A stretch of DNA of 5,972 nucleotides from CAYIRQ01 sp964365905 (GTDB lineage: Bacteria > Patescibacteriota > Gracilibacteria > Peribacterales > Peribacteraceae): contig CAYIRQ010000083.1 of NCBI GenBank assembly GCA_964365905.1, positions 1 through 5,972 on the forward strand, given 5' to 3'. Below, one piece after another: positions 5,131-5,972 of this stretch. The notes below the pieces were generated by a model that did no database searches, was not told the DNA's origin, and saw nothing but the letters and a program-made list of their open reading frames with translations. Within the stretch, counting starts at the first letter, position 1; each line of letters opens with the position of its first letter. The translations under genes were made by a program, and so were the position numbers.

Positions 5131-5972
5131 CTTTTCAAAGTGACCGTGTCCCAATCTACACCATTCCAAACAACTGAATCATTGTCCGCTCTCACCCATC
5201 GCGGTTTCGCCTCTGGCTCTCCTTCAACATGAATACTCTTCAGTACCACACTCTCCCTCAATGATGGATTTGAATGCCACGCGATCCACACATTCGACTC
5301 TCCGTCACTGAATTCATTCGCATCACAGACAAACACGAGCCCGGCGGCATGAGACTCGGCGGATCGCCACTGGTCCAGCGCCTGATCCCATTCGACTCTG
5401 ATTTCACCTCCGGCTACCCAGTCCGAAGCGTAGGTTTCGATTGATTTGGATAGCAGAAGTTCTTTCGTATCAATCTGCTTCATCGCTTCATCGAGCACTT
5501 CCAAGTGTAAGTGGGCGGTCATGCTCGAATCATTGGATACTTTCCCCACTTCCGCAATCTGTGCTCTCTCTTCAACCGTCGCTCCGATCTGCAGCTCCGG
5601 GCGAATGCCCTTCACATGGAGATACTTGGAATACCACACATGCTCCTCCCCTTGCACAGTCACGCTGTGCTTGAGCACAAGAACGGAGTTTCCATAGCTA
5701 TCGATCCCATTCTGCATCACGATTCCTCTGGCGGGAGCATAGACGGGCTGTCCCTCGTCTGCATTTCCCATTCCGAGGTTCAAATCTACAGAGTGGAGGC
5801 GCTCTCCAAGGTGATGATCGGATGCAATCGTCCGCCGCCATCCGCTGCCCTGCACGGGGAAGTTTCCGGCAATGACATTGAGAATCGCGTTCTCTACCGG
5901 GTCTTGCGATAGGACTTCCTGAGGATTGGATTCTTGTGTCACTCCATCCCACGCAATCCTCACCTGCTCACT
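5127..5972 (-). CDS. M23-family metallopeptidase, 5' end beyond the window
   Basis: The frame is open to the right edge (AGT GAG CAG before a GTG at 5963), so the true N-terminus probably lies outside; residues here are counted from that GTG. About 36-160 form an M23 (LytM-like) peptidase domain. Zinc-ligand candidates are His50 or His51, then Asp60 in HSVDLNLG, and the HLH pair His151/His153 in TAHLHLEV. A histidine in the YLHV segment (His115 or His116) and the strand pattern GQPVYAPARGIV (71-82) also fit. The first histidine-to-aspartate spacing is longer than in the classic HxxxD form. Such enzymes usually cut peptidoglycan peptides outside the cytoplasm, so an export signal is expected upstream of the window. 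Residues about 180-278 form an extra, probably beta-rich, tryptophan-containing C-terminal domain I do not recognise. The TGA overlaps the lipoprotein ATG, so the two are likely co-translated. Confidence 0.85.
   Translation of the reverse strand, partial: SEQVRIAWDGVTQESNPQEVLSQDPVENAILNVIAGNFPVQGSGWRRTIASDHHLGERLHSVDLNLGMGNADEGQPVYAPARGIVMQNGIDSYGNSVLVLKHSVTVQGEEHVWYSKYLHVKGIRPELQIGATVEERAQIAEVGKVSNDSSMTAHLHLEVLDEAMKQIDTKELLLSKSIETYASDWVAGGEIRVEWDQALDQWRSAESHAAGLVFVCDANEFSDGESNVWIAWHSNPSLRESVVLKSIHVEGEPEAKPRWVRADNDSVVWNGVDWDTVTLKR

Noticed and set aside
228..5972. Alternative genetic code with TGA as glycine (as in Gracilibacteria/Absconditabacteria)
   Set aside because: TGA serves as the stop for the RM fusion, small and M23 genes at positions that give sensible protein ends and operon overlaps.

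Overview
The window looks like a bacterial chromosomal accessory locus of medium GC content with clear internal mosaicism. All visible genes read with the standard bacterial code: the stops are TAA, TAG and TGA, and no in-frame TGA needs to be read through. Most starts lack a convincing Shine-Dalgarno sequence. LexA plus a helicase-free restriction-modification (R-M) operon does not fix a taxon. The weak ribosome sites would fit a Patescibacteria/CPR-type lineage, but that is only a guess.

Layout. Positions 1-184 hold the 5' part of a minus-strand gene that leaves the window. An AT-rich divergent intergenic stretch (185-227) separates it from a plus-strand block. That block is a canonical LexA repressor (228-863); a 651-residue protein fusing a PD-(D/E)XK nuclease domain to an HsdM-type adenine methyltransferase (882-2837); a 123-residue AT-rich protein of unknown function (2842-3213); and an HsdS specificity subunit with two target-recognition halves (3210-4595). 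Gaps within the block are 18 bp, 4 bp and a 4-bp ATGA overlap, so it reads as one transcription unit. It converges, across only 4 bp, with a minus-strand pair: a partial M23-family metallopeptidase (5127-5972) and a small cysteine-rich lipoprotein (4600-5130), joined by a 4-bp ATGA overlap.

How the genes work together. The nuclease-methyltransferase fusion and the separate S subunit form a complete R-M system without an HsdR translocase. This is the architecture of Type IIB BcgI-like enzymes, in which one polypeptide cuts and methylates and the S subunit chooses the site. The operon boundaries lie inside the window, since the left flank is divergent and the right flank convergent, so no hsdR is expected nearby. 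The small protein sits between the catalytic and specificity genes and is coupled to hsdS by overlap, which makes it the best candidate for an undescribed component or modulator. LexA at the head of the block raises the possibility of DNA-damage-linked expression of the R-M genes. The M23 peptidase and lipoprotein look like an envelope module unrelated to the R-M system.
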